A stretch of 64,000 bases of DNA from NCBI GenBank assembly GCA_017893485.1, contig CM030365.1:46866458-46930457 (forward strand), written 5' to 3'. The notes under the pieces were generated by a model. The model saw only the letters and a list, made by a program, of their open reading frames with translations. It was not told the origin of the DNA and ran no database searches. Origin of the DNA: Hemerocallis citrina (taxonomy: Eukaryota; Streptophyta; Magnoliopsida; Asparagales; Asphodelaceae). This document shows, in pieces, positions 1-10,148 of this stretch (its first letter is position 1; each line of letters begins with the position of its first letter). The position numbers and the translations under genes were made by a program.

Positions 1-80
1 GGAGTTCGGAGTTGAAAACAACCCTTGAATTGTAACTTTTTATTTGATTTTGGGCTTAAGTCCATAACCCTAACCCCTTA

Positions 81-88
81 TTATTTAA
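81..88 (+). promoter_or_regulatory. TATA-like box in LTR of element A
   Basis: TATTTAAA is followed by a pyrimidine-rich leader (CTTTTCCTTTCCTTTC, 125-145), the arrangement expected for an LTR Pol II start. A donor-like AG/GTGAAG follows at 226-233. Confidence 0.4.
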
Positions 89-481
89 AACCCCGCAAAT
101 TTACAAAAATGCCATCCTCCATTTTCTTTTCCTTTCCTTTCTTTCTTCTTGGCTGAAAATCACCTCCAAGACCCAACCTAGTGTGTTTTAAGTTTATGGC
201 TAATGGGTTCTATAATTTTATTAATAGGTGAAGAAAGCGAATTTTTATTGGCGACTGAGCGAGCGTGGGGTGTATTCCTATCGGTTCGTCAAGTGATTTT
301 GATCCTACTAGATATATTTTATGTTGCGGTAAAATGTTAGGGTATGGTCAGATGACTAATTTATGGAGAATATGGAATTTTAATAGTTGAATTTTTTGTG
401 TTTATGTGGTGCTTTAGCGTGATTTTGAATGTTTGGTGTTTTTGGTGATGAATTGGATTTATATATGATATTATGATGTGA

Positions 482-706
482 TTAATGGCATGGTGTATGT
501 ATGATACGCAGGTGATAATGGGGAATTATATATGATGATATGATGAGATACATGACACGGTGTATATATGATATGTGATCATATGATGTGATAATATGAT
601 GAGATACATGGCATGGTGTATGAGGTAAAGGTGATAGGAGATATTGATTATAGGTGGGTGCATATTTCACATGATAAATTGAGTATATAATTAATGTGCT
701 ATACAA
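482..706. repeat. Degenerate AT-rich tandem repeat
   Basis: GATGAGATACATG followed by RCAYGGTGTAT occurs twice (around 542-570 and 600-625), with a partial third copy near 485. The long open frame on the minus strand here is a by-product of the repeat and has no recognisable domain. Confidence 0.5.
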
Positions 707-889
707 CCGTGTTTTATCAATGAATAGATCTTAATTAATGTTATTAATGGGATGCATGTTTTATTTGCACTCGCATGGGTGTGTTTGAATGACATGAGAT
801 AGTTATGTGGCTAAAGTATGGTAAACAGAGATTTTTGTTTATCAGTGTCTATAGAATCATGGGGGTTTGGGCTAGACCTCCTAATACCC

Positions 890-1440
890 AAGATACCGGC
901 TTAGGGTGCGGTGTTCTATTACCTAAACTATGTTTGGGGTGCGGTGTTATATAACCCAAGTTATCGGCTAGGGGTCCAGTATATATTACCCAGTTCATCT
1001 GGGATATGGTGTATTTTACCCAAACTATGTTTGGGGTGCGATGTTATATTACCCAAACTATGTTTGGGGTGCAATGTTATATTACCCAGTTTATCTAGGG
1101 TGCGGTGTTATATTACCCAAATTATGTTTTGGGTGCGGGGTTATATTACCCAAGTTATCGGCTTGGGGTCCGGTATATATTACTCATTTTATCTTGGGTG
1201 CTGTGTATATTACCCAAACTATGTTTTGCGTGCGGTGTTATATTACCCAAACTATGTTTGGGGTGCAGTGTTATATTACCCATTTTATCTGGATGTGGTG
1301 TTATATTACCCAAACTATGTTTGGGGTGTGGTGTTATATTACCCAGTTTATTTGGGGTGCGGTGTTATATTATCCAAACTATGTTTCGGGGTGCGGTGTA
1401 TATTACCCAAGTTTCACTTGGGGTGCGGTGTATTCCCTCG
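890..1440. repeat. Tandem cluster of about 30-bp TTACCCAAACTATGTTTGGGG units
   Basis: About 16 imperfect units of 25-35 bp alternate between ...AAACTATGTTTGGGGTGCGG and ...AGTTTATCTGGGGTGCGG. Each unit contains an inverted repeat (CCCAAAC/GTTTGGG). The cluster ends in a conserved CCCTCGCTGG tail. The same cluster recurs at 16519-16660, and inverted at 56905-57000 and 61690-61960, so it belongs to the LTR of the A/D family. Three plus frames stay open for 114-185 codons only because the unit lacks stops. Confidence 0.85.
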
Positions 1441-1565
1441 CTGGTATAGGGCCAGAAGGAAGACGTAGCCTCGGACGTGTAAGACTGTGTGAGCATCAAT
1501 CTGCGTGTTTTACTCGGCTTCAGTTTGATGATTATGTGGGCATTGGTGGACAAACTAATAAAATG

Positions 1566-1770
1566 AGTATTATGATGTGAAAATGAAAAGTAAAGAGAGT
1601 TGTATTATGAGGTGAAAATGAAAAGTAAAGTAAGTTGTATTATAAGGTGAAAATGAAAAATAAAGTAAGATGTATTATGACGTAAAAATGTAAAGTAAGG
1701 TAAATTGTATTAAGAGATGGGAATGAAGAGTACAGTAAGTTGTAGTATGAGATGAGAATGAATATTAAAG
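1566..1770. repeat. About 50-bp AT-rich tandem repeat in LTR of A
   Basis: Four to five units of GTATTATGAGGTGAAAATG followed by AAAAGTAAAGTAAGTT, with small length changes. An inverted, more decayed counterpart lies in the right-hand LTR D (about 57250-57500 and 61404-61560). Confidence 0.6.
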
Positions 1771-1810
1771 TAAAAACCAGATATAACTTGTGATTAGTTC
1801 GCCTTGGTAT

Positions 1811-1873
1811 CGTGTCAAGGAACTTCAGCTCGCTATTTCTATAGAAATGGTGGGAACTACCTGCCTTGGCACG
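1811..1873 (+). other. LTR hairpin module, copy 1
   Basis: Outer arms CGTGTCAAGG (1811-1820) and CCTTGGCACG (1864-1873) pair over 10 bp with one G-U. Inside, ATTTC (1835-1839) and GAAAT (1844-1848) close a TATA loop. GGAACTACC-like sequence flanks the inner stem. Three other copies (2018-2079, 17322-17382 and, inverted, 57115-57180) keep the pairing with different bases. Confidence 0.6.
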
Positions 1874-2017
1874 ACTCCACGGTATATCGGGTAAGGTGTT
1901 GATATGGTATGTTGGTTACAGACTAGTAATTACATCTTATGTATTAACAGGTTTTCACGGTAAGTATATGGTGAAAGTAAATGTAGGGATGGAATGCAAG
2001 TATCTTTACCTTGGTAT

Positions 2018-2079
2018 CGTGTAAAGAAACTTTCGTCGGCTATTTCTATGGAAATGGTGGAAACTACCTGCCTGGCACG
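2018..2079 (+). other. LTR hairpin module, copy 2
   Basis: The inner stem ATTTC/GAAAT (2042-2046 and 2051-2055) is perfect. The outer stem keeps CGTGT against GGCACG but has lost its lower pairs. This is the most decayed of the four copies. Confidence 0.5.
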
Positions 2080-2118
2080 AATTCACGGTAGATTGGATGT
2101 GGTGTTATATATATATAT

Positions 2119-2123
2119 ATATA
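2119..2123. repeat. Target-site duplication of element 1 (left), ATATA
   Basis: ATATA at 2119-2123 is repeated at 16514-16518, directly outside the TG...CA ends. It lies in an AT dinucleotide run, so taken alone it is weak; the two LTRs make the call. Confidence 0.7.
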
Positions 2124-2725
2124 TGTTGCCGCTAAATTCGGTGTGGGGGCAAACAGATAGAATTTGTGGATTCTTAAAAAACTTTGAATAGGAAACCTAA
2201 TTACCTGTTCCGCCGGAGTTTGACCGTCGCTCCCGCCGTACACCTGCAAAAAGTGCGAGACACTGGGGTTGTTCCTGGCGACGCACCCTCCGACGCTCAA
2301 GTCAGTAATCAGAAGTGATTATGAAAGAGCGCAAAAACTGGCAAAAGATTGATTACCTCTTAATGGAGATGGATGGGGGGGGGGTATTTATAGGCATCTT
2401 AGGGGATCAAATTAGGCATGTAATTCCTGTGTATAGATAAGGAATGTAATCCCTAATTCCCAGTGAAAGGATAGATATGAATCAGGGCCGTTGATTAGGA
2501 TTAATCAGAAACCCTAATTCTATCCTAATGGACCGGGTTCGCTGCGGGTTAAAACCCGCACCCAGTTCGGGTGGACCCGTTTCGCGGGTTATTGGATATT
2601 TGAGGGAGTGATCCAGTACCCGCTTCAGGCCCAACAATAGGTAATATTACCATTTTACCCCTAAGCTTTAAGATTCGTTCCTGATTTGGACGGTTCTGAT
2701 TTAACCCCATTTTTTAGCCATATCA
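2124..2725 (-). repeat. Element 1 3' LTR
   Basis: A 602-bp LTR, TGTTGCC...ATATCA on the plus strand. The minus-strand TATA box (TATAAATA) is at 2385-2392, next to a poly-G run that is longer than in the partner LTR. It is bordered on the inside by the polypurine tract. Confidence 0.93.
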
Positions 2726-2741
2726 CGAGCCCCCCACTCCC
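2726..2741 (-). other. Polypurine tract of element 1
   Basis: Minus-strand GGGAGTGGGGGGCTCG abuts the 3' LTR, the position where plus-strand DNA synthesis is primed. Element 2 has the identical sequence at 38683-38698. Confidence 0.75.
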
Positions 2742-3129
2742 GAAGACTGAGCTTGATCAGCCTTTGAAGAGTAGTTTTACTGTTTTAATGGCTAGCGGAG
2801 TTGTATCGGAGTCCAAATGGAAGGTTTTGAATCTTTGCAGGGGGTAGTATGGTCATTTTTTGAGTTGGTTGCGTTCCAAGTTGATCTGGAGCTCTTCTGG
2901 TTATTTGGTGATTTTTACCTACTTTTTCGTAATATTTACTTAATTTTTGCGAAGCGTCGATTCGTCGTTCGGGGGTCTTAATAAATAGTCCTAGGCGATA
3001 ATTATCCACTCGGGGGTTCAAAAATATTTCCCCGATTTTATAATTATTTCCTAGTATTTTTAACTAATTTTTCCGAATTTTTAATCATTTTTTCGCAATT
3101 TTTTAAGTAAATAAAACGATTTTGATAAA

Positions 3130-4880
3130 TAAAATACCAAATTATTGCGTGGCGCGATCTGAACCGTTGATCTCGAGCGAGCGCGAAATTCTGGAAGATC
3201 GGACGGACGAAGTCGCTCGGCAGTATTTTTCTCGCTTTTGTGGGTCAGATGGGCACTTGCTCGGAATACAAGCGAAGTGGCTCGGCTCTTCCTCCGCCCA
3301 AGTGGCTCGGATCGCCAGTCGCTCGGCTCGAAATACCGAGTGACGTGGAGCGATCTGGGCCGTTGGATCTTGACGCGAATCTTGAGACTGGCGCGGTTCC
3401 CAAGAAAACACTATCTTGTCGTTTAGTGGACGTGGCGCAATCTGGATTGTCGATCATTCGAGGCGCGAATTTCGTGATGATCCAACGGTCGGGGACGCTC
3501 GGCAGCATTTTTCTTCACTTTCGTGGCTCGGATTGGCACTTGCTCGGAATCTGAGCGATATAGCTCGGTTTTACCCTCGGGCGAGTGGCTCGGATCGCTT
3601 GTCACTCAGTTCGGATCGCCGAGCAACGTGGGGCGATCTGAGCCGTCGGATCTTGGCGCGAATCTCGATGCGGGCTCAGTTTCCAAGAAAACACTATCTT
3701 GTCGTGTAGTGGCACTGGCAAGATCTGAGCCGTCTGATCGAAATCCAGCGTGAATCTTGAGGAGAAAGTTGTTTTTCTCCATTTCGTAGCTCGGATTGGC
3801 ACTTGCTCGGAATCCGAGCGATATGGCTCGGATCGCCTGTCGCTCGGCTGTTCGATCTGAGGGACGTGGGGCGATCTCAGCCGTTGGATGTTGGCGCAGA
3901 TCTCGAGGCAGGCACGGTTTCCAAGAAAACACTATCTTGTCGTTTAGTGACGCTGGCATGATCTGGGCCGTCTGATCGAAATCTAGCGCGAATCTTGAGG
4001 AGAAAGTGGTTTTTCTCCATTTCGTAGCTCGGATTGGCACTTGCTCGGAATCCGAGCGATATAGCTCGGTTTTACCCTCACGCAAATGGCTCGGATCGCC
4101 TGTCACTCAGTTCAGAATGCCGAGCGACGTGGAGCGATCTGAGCCGTCGGATCTTGGCGCGAATCTCGATGCGGGCTCAGTTTCCAAGAAAATACTATCT
4201 TGTCGTGTAGTGGCGCTGGCAAGATCTGAGCCGTCTGATCGAAATCCAGCGCGAATCTTGAGGAGAAAGTTGTTTTTCTCCATTTCGTAGCTCGGATTGG
4301 CACTTGCTCGGAATCCGAGCGATATGGCTCGGATCGCCTGTCGCTCGGCTGTTCGATCCGAGGGACGTGGGGCGATCTCAGTCGTTGGATGTTGGCGCAG
4401 ATCTCGAGGCAGGCACAGTTCCCAAGAAAACACTATCTTGTCGTTTAGTGACGCTAGCATGATCTAGGCCGTCTGATCGAAATCTAGCGCGAATCTTGAG
4501 GAGAAAGTTGTTTTTCTCCATTTCGTAGCTCGGATTGGCACTTGCTCAGAATCCGAGCGATATGGCTCGGATCGCCTGTCGCTCGGCTGTTCGATCCGAG
4601 GGACGTGGGGCGATCTCAGCCGTTGGATGTTGGCGCAGATCTCGAGGCAGGCACGGTTCCCAAGAAAACACTATCTTGTCGTTTGGTGACGCTGGCATGA
4701 TCTGGGCCGTCTGATCGAAATCTAGCGCGAATCTTGAGGAGAAAGTGGGTTTTCTCCATTTTGTGGCTCGGATTGGCACTTGCTCGGAATCCGAGCGATA
4801 CGGCTCGGATCGCCTGTTGCTTGGCTGTTCGATCCGAGGGACGTGGGGCGATCTCAGCCGTTGGATGTGGAGTGCCGAGC
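3130..4880 (+). repeat. Tandem array of about 237-283-bp units upstream of the antisense promoter
   Basis: The anchor CCAAGAAAACACTATCTTGTCG recurs near 3400, 3683, 3921, 4184, 4422 and 4659, giving spacings of 283, 238, 263, 238 and 237 bp. Each unit is rich in GCTCGG and CGATCTGAGCCGT. The open frames in both strands here are repeat by-products. Element 2 carries a completely different 58-bp array in the same position. The 3' hypervariable region of TAT elements is known to generate satellites. Confidence 0.85.
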
Positions 4881-5026
4881 AGCCTTACTTAGGGGGTCGA
4901 AACGTCGCTCCCTTTGCCATCAGTCGTCTCTCTTCATTACTTAGCCGTTTGGGCTTTTGTAACGGTTCAAGGGAGGCCCAAGAGTCGCGCCTTTACGTTA
5001 CAAAGCCCAAGAGGCGCCGTTTTCAC

Positions 5027-5032
5027 TATAAG
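5027..5032 (+). promoter_or_regulatory. TATA box of the antisense gene, element 1
   Basis: CTATAAG, followed by a C/T-rich stretch (TTTCTCACTTTCACTTTCTC) typical of plant start regions, 190 bp before the first ATG. Element 2 has TATAAAA in the same context. Confidence 0.55.
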
Positions 5033-5221
5033 TTTTCACCCCTCAACACTTCACCTCATTTCTCACTTTCACTTTCTCACTCTTGATTTTTACTTGCAAG
5101 CGAGGCTGTTAGCTCTCGAGCGGCGCTACTAGCTGTCGCGGCCAGGCGTTTTATTCTCCGGTGATCTTTCCGGCCGTAATAGTCACTTCAAGGTCAGTCC
5201 CCTTTCCCCATCTTTGTAAAA

Positions 5222-7469
5222 ATGGTTAAGTTATCTTCCACGGATGAGACCCCCCCCTCGGACATAGGCGTCAGTCGAGTGGTCAGGCCGAGCAAAGATA
5301 AAGGGAAGAAGGCCGTGGAGCCGACCGAAGGGACTTTGGTTCGGCTAAAAACAGTCGGGGAGGTTGCCGAGCCACTCCAGAAGTTGAGGCCCGGTCTAAC
5401 AAGGGCAAGGGTGTGGAAACCATTATTGAGCATCCGAAGAGAGCAGGGGAACTGGGTCGGCAACCGAGCGTTCTATCCAGCGTCGGCGGTGTGCGGAGCT
5501 ACACTGGAGAATTGCTGGAGAAGGTGACGCAGGGCACAACCCAATCAATCGAGGAAAACGAGCCGAGGGAAACCTCCGAGGTGGATCATATCTCTTCGGT
5601 GCTGACCGAGGCGGATCTGCTTCGGATCCGGAGTGGGTTCCAAATCCCAGCAGAGTACGGACTTTTGCTCCCCGGCCCCGGCTTTCGAGCATGCACCTCG
5701 TCCTCGGCCGATATTTGTGTTTTTCTCGCCGACTCACTGAATGCCGGACTTCGTCTGCCGCTGCACCCTTTCGTGGTGCAGGTGCTGCAGTGTTACGGCC
5801 TGTGTCCGGCTCAGCTGATGCCGAACACGTGGCGGCATGTGATGGCGTTTGTTCTTCAGTGTCAGGAGGTCGGCGCCGAGCCGAACTTGTTTGTCCTTCG
5901 GAGTCTCTACCGACCTTGCCAACCTAGCAAGAACGAGCAGAGGTTCTACCTCTCGCCGAGGAAGGGCGTAAAGTTGATCGAAAACCCGGACTCGATCAAG
6001 CACTGGAAGGAAAAGTACCTCCTCGTCCAAGCTCCTGAGCCGTGGGCGATACCGACGGTGTGGTTGAGGGAAGGTCTTCCGAAACGTGTGAAGAAAGAGC
6101 CCGTGCTCAGCAATGAGGAAGCCGAGGTCGTGGAGAAGTTGCTCGGCCTTCCGACCCTCACCTGGAAGGACATTACGGAGGAGGCATTGTTCTGAGGGGG
6201 TCTTAGTCCGATCGACCCCAGTAGGCCTCTTCTGTACTAGTTTTTTCTTTGAAGTTTTTCCTTGAAATTTTTTCTAACTCTCTTCGCCCGGTTTGTGCAG
6301 AATCTTCCGGCATGGATTACAAAGGCTTGATGGCGAAGGCCCGAGCGGCAAGGGAGCAGGAGACGAGGAAGAGGAAGAGGACCGTGTCCGGACCTCAAGG
6401 CGGCCGAGCGCCCAAGGTACCCCCGGTTTCTCCGACCCTCGAGCGCCCGGTTATTGAGGCTTCTCAGGCCGAGACCGAGAAAGAGCTTGTCGAGCCGACC
6501 GTCTTACCAACCTCGGATGTGCCGACCCCGCCGGCGCAAACGGATGCTCCGGGGTCTTCCTGGGGAGCATTCAACATCGGTGCGCTGTTGGCTCTCGACG
6601 TTCCGCCACTTACTGCCGAGGCAGAGCGGATTTTGACCGAGGAGCACAAGCGCATCTTCGTCCCCGACTGGAGGGTGATGAAGGTCGACGGGTTCTTGGG
6701 GGACGGAAACATTTGTATGCAGGCGGTGAAACACCTGCCGACCCCCAAAGACCGAGCAGCGTTGAAGGCTCGTGAAGTTGGTGACGCTGCGATGCAGATC
6801 GCTCGGAATACTATGTCGGTAAGTAGTGAATTACTTTCTTGAAAATTTTTCCAAGTTTTTGTGCTCGTTTTTGACAGCTTCACATATTGCCTGTAGACCC
6901 TCTGCCACTTCAACCACTTGCTCGAGGAATTTGAGAGCAAGGAGAAGGAGATGACAATTCTGAATGACCGTGAACGGTCCAGAGCGGTGAGGGAGCTGGA
7001 GGCCGAGCAGCTGCGTTCTACATCGCTCGAGGCCGAAGTCGGCAGCTTGAAAGCTCAGCTTGCCGAAGCGCTGAGGAGCTCGGCCGCCGAAGCCTCCAAG
7101 GTCGAGGCCCTTGAGAAGGAGAGGGCTCGGCTTGAAGGGGAATTGTCTGAGGCTCGGAAGGCGACGGAGGAAGCCCTGAACGAGCAAGCTTTGAAGGTGG
7201 CAGCCGCAGAGAAGGCGGTTCGGGACGAGGTCGAAGCTCACATGCTGTCGAACATGGAGGAGGCCTATGGCCGTGCCCTGAAGCACATCGTCGCTCGGAA
7301 CCTCGGGTTTGACGTCTCGGACTACTATTTCTTCGACTCTGTGGAGGGCGAGGAAGAGATGCCCTTGTCCATGCTCGCGCCAAGGCCGGAGGGCGAGAAT
7401 GCCGAGGACGAGGATGGTGCTGGTCGTGCAATTGTAACCGTGTCGACCGTTGACGAGGTCGACCCTTGA
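5222..7469 (+). pseudogene. Antisense extra gene (PF04195-like), element 1, frameshifted
   Basis: Homologue of the intact gene in element 2 (40676-42779), on the strand opposite to gag-pol. Exon 1 starts at ATG 5222, shifts by one base near 5395-5405 and continues in the frame of 5413-6195. The conserved core (LRLPLHP, LMPNTWR, DSIKHW) resembles the putative gypsy-type domain PF04195. A TGA at 6193-6195 precedes the first splice site by about 30 bases; element 2 has an AAG codon there. Intron 1 ends in GTGCAG at 6300. Exon 2 (6301-6818) carries a basic stretch, and intron 2 is 6819-6896 (GTAAGT...TGTAG). Exon 3 (6897-7469) is a Glu/Ala/Lys-rich coiled coil. The protein function is unknown. 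The frameshift and early stop make this copy unlikely to be functional. Confidence 0.75.
6819..6896 (+). other. Intron 2 of the antisense gene, element 1
   Basis: 78 nt, GTAAGT donor and CTGTAG acceptor, T-rich, phase 0. It lies at exactly the codon position of the 82-nt intron at 42110-42191 in element 2, between ...SARNTMS-like and ...HFNHL-like residues. Confidence 0.8.
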
Positions 7470-7504
7470 CTTTGTCGTCTTCTGCTCTGTTTTTCTTTTC
7501 TTTT

Positions 7505-7580
7505 TTTTTGTAACGCCTAACTGCGGACTGGCCACCGCCTTTTGTAAACTCTTGGATTTCAATGAAAACTTTGGTGAGGT
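7505..7580 (+). terminator. Conserved 3' UTR and likely poly(A) region, antisense gene, element 1
   Basis: GCCTAACTGCGGACTGGCC is almost identical to the block at 42836-42858 in element 2. AATGAAA, an AATAAA-like signal, follows at 7560. Conservation outside the coding frame suggests a 3' processing role. Confidence 0.45.
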
Positions 7581-7675
7581 TTTGGCTGAGGATTATGAAA
7601 CTTTTGTAAACTCTTTTTGCTCGGACTGCATCTCTATGTGTCGAAGATTTCTCTTGATATTTCTCCGCTTTTCAG

Positions 7676-8512
7676 GTTGAGTTTGGTTCAATTACTGAGG
7701 TCTCCTACCTCCGCACTGAGTTAAAGAAAATGAAGGAGGCTCTTTCTCGCAATCGGAACGAAGTGTTTTATGACTTCTTGAATTTGGAAGAAATCAAAGC
7801 AACAACGAGAGGGTATTTAAGTGAGTTAAAGCAACTGCGGAAGCAGTCGCGAAAGACGCCTCTCGAAGGCGAGGTAGAGCTGATTCGTAAGGGCCTCTTT
7901 GATGTCGAAGCGAGAAATAGTGAACTGCTGGCGGAGATCCGTCAATTGGAGGTGAAAATAAAAGAACACTCAGCCGAAGAAGAGGAGTTAGCTTCGAAGG
8001 TGGGGATGTTGATGTCCGAGCGCGACGAGTTATTGGCCAGAATCGACAAATTAAGGTGGATCACGATCGATAGAGGTATCGAAGTGACTCATCTTCGTCG
8101 CGTAGTGGCTGATAATACTAATGTCGCAGGCTCGTCTAAACTTCCTCGTCTGAAAACATCAGAGGCGGACGAGATCCTAAGAGATAGGATCATCGAGCTA
8201 GAGGAGGAGATTGCTTCGCTAAAACTCAGCCTATAAGGGCCAATTCGCAACACGTCATGCACCCGCGAGGAGAGCGAAAGAGGGATCACTTTTTACGAAC
8301 TTGCGACTCGCTTGCCTGCTGTTAGGCGAAGCCCAGCAGATGCTCAGAGTGCCGTAGCTATTTCTTCTAGTAGGGCCTCGGTTGGGGCCACCGCTAGAAC
8401 TAGTGACGAAGGGGGATCTCGCTTCGTAGGTCTAGAGTCGAGCTCAGGAGCGAGGCGACATCGCCCTCGCGTGTCTCTGAACCGAAGCGTTCCCCTTCCG
8501 AAGAAGCACTGA
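7676..8512 (+). pseudogene. Second antisense frame (coiled coil), element 1, one stop
   Basis: Begins directly after a strong acceptor-like TTCTCCGCTTTTCAG (AG at 7674-7675) in phase 0; the first ATG is at 7730. Residues up to the TAA at 8234-8236 are heptad-rich (LxxEIRxLE, SERDELLARIDKL). The frame then continues to 8512 with the conserved motif SCTREESERGITFYE and a Ser/Arg-rich tail ending PLPKKH. Element 2 has the same protein end (PVPQRH) with its stop elsewhere, so the TAA is probably a decay mutation. It may be a downstream exon of the preceding gene or a separate gene. No homology beyond coiled coil is recognised. Confidence 0.6.
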
Positions 8513-8744
8513 ATAAGTTGTATTATGCTTTTCAAATTATTGTAAAAAAAATCTCGTTGTGGTGTCGGCTCGGTCCGGGCCCTTAATAAGAAAAGTTTGT
8601 TTTGTTCCCGATGTTTGAGTGCTGTAATGGTTGACAAATTGATAAGTATAACTTTTCCAACTTTTGACAACTACTCAAAATCAGAAGCAAATCTTCCTTC
8701 ATATGGGTGACCCTCCCCTAGCTCGTTTAAGAGCGAGCTTTGCG

Positions 8745-9920
8745 GAGCTGAGCCGAACCATGTGTTTGGACTTCGAACTCGTTGTTAGATTAGTTCAACG
8801 GTTGTGGGAGCAATTCCAAGTGGCGAACTACTTCTAGCTCGCTTAGGAGCGAACTTGCGAAGTAGAATCGAGCCAAGTGTTGGACTCCGAACCATCGTTA
8901 GAGTAGTTCGACGGTTGTGGGAGCAATTCTGAATGGCGAACTACTTCTAGCTTGCTTAGAAGCGAACTTGCAAAGTAGAATCGAGCCAAGTGTTGGACTC
9001 CAAACCATCGTTAGAGTAGTTCCACGGTTGTGGGAGCAATTCCGAATGGAGAACTACTTCTAGCTCGCTTAGAAGCGAACTTGCGAAGTAGAATCAAGCC
9101 AAGTGTTGGACTCCGAACCATCGTTAGAGTAGTTCAACGGTTCTGGGAGCAATTCCGAATGGCGAACTACCTCTAGCTCGCTTAGAAGCGAACTTGCGAA
9201 GTAGAATCGAGCCGTGTTGGACTCCGAACCATTGTTAGAGTAGTTCAACGGTTGTGGGAGCAATTCCGAATGGCGAACTACCTCTAGCTCGCTTAGAAGC
9301 GAACTTGCGAAGTAGAATCGAGCCAAGTGTTGGACTCCGAACCATCGTTAGAGTAGTTCAACGGTTGTGGGAGCAATTCCGAATGGCGAACTACTTCTAG
9401 CTCGCTTAGGAGCGAACTTGCGAAGTAAAATCGAGCCAAGTGTTGGACTCCGAACCATCGTTAGAGTAGTTCAACGGTTATGGGAGCAATTCCGAATGGC
9501 GAACTACTTCTAGCTCGCTTAGGAGCGAACTTGCGAAGTAGAATCGAGCAAAGTGTTGGACTCCGAACCATCGTTAGAGTAGTTCAACGGTTGTGGGAGT
9601 AATTCCGAATGGTGAACTACCTCTAGCTCGCTTAGAAGCGAACTTGCGAAGTAGAATCGAGCCAAGTGTTGGACTCCGAACCATCGTTAGAGTAGTTCAA
9701 CGGTTGTGGGAGCAATTCCGAATGGCGAACTACCTCTTGCTCGCTTAGAAGCGAACTTGCGAAGTAGAATCGAGCCAAGTGTTCGACTCTGAACCATCGT
9801 TAGAGTGGTTCAACGGTTGTGGGAGCAATTCCGAATGGCGAACTACTTCTAGCTCGCTTAGGAGCGAACTTGCAAAGTAGAATCGAGCCAAGTGTTGGAC
9901 TCCGAACCATCGTTAGAGTG
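8745..9920. repeat. 113-bp tandem array between the convergent units, element 1
   Basis: About 10 units; TAGAATCGAGCC recurs at 8863, 8976, 9089, 9202, 9313, 9426, 9539, 9652, 9765 and 9878 (one unit is 111 bp). Each unit can fold: CTACTTC against GAAGTAG, enclosing TCGCT against AGCGA. The array lies exactly between the end of the plus-strand frames and the end of gag-pol, as does the matching array of element 2 (44290-45230). Confidence 0.92.
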
Positions 9921-9977
9921 AAGAGTAAAAGCAGAGAGATGTAAACAATTTTTACAGGAGTATAATATGAAAAAGCT

Positions 9978-9984
9978 TTCTTTA
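9978..9984 (-). terminator. Poly(A)-signal-like site after gag-pol, element 1
   Basis: Minus-strand TTAATAAAGAAAG lies about 100 bp beyond the end of the integrase frame and just before the 113-bp array. It is conserved at about 45280 in element 2. Use as a signal is inference. Confidence 0.35.
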
Positions 9985-10148
9985 TTAATGACTAGTGGTC
10001 GGCTGCTTTTAAAGTTGCAAGCCGTTATTACAAGAGAAAAATAAAAGAAAAACAGTACAAGTGATAGGAGAGGAATGGTTTGACATCCTAAAAATACTTA
10101 GAGAGGCGTTGGTGCTCTCTCTTGGTATTTTAGAAGATGGTCGGCATT

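Noticed and set aside
911..1580. Long overlapping open frames (114-185 codons) in all three plus frames
   Set aside because: They are produced by a stop-free tandem repeat unit in an LTR; no domain, and the same frames break in the other clusters.
1811..1873. Hammerhead or other small ribozyme (retrozyme)
   Set aside because: No CUGAUGA and GAAA core around the stems.
3142..4779. Many open frames on both strands
   Set aside because: By-products of the 237-283-bp tandem array; repeated peptide units without a domain.
8745..9920. Possible CRISPR array (regular repeats)
   Set aside because: Units are contiguous and 113 bp long with no variable spacers, in a plant retrotransposon.
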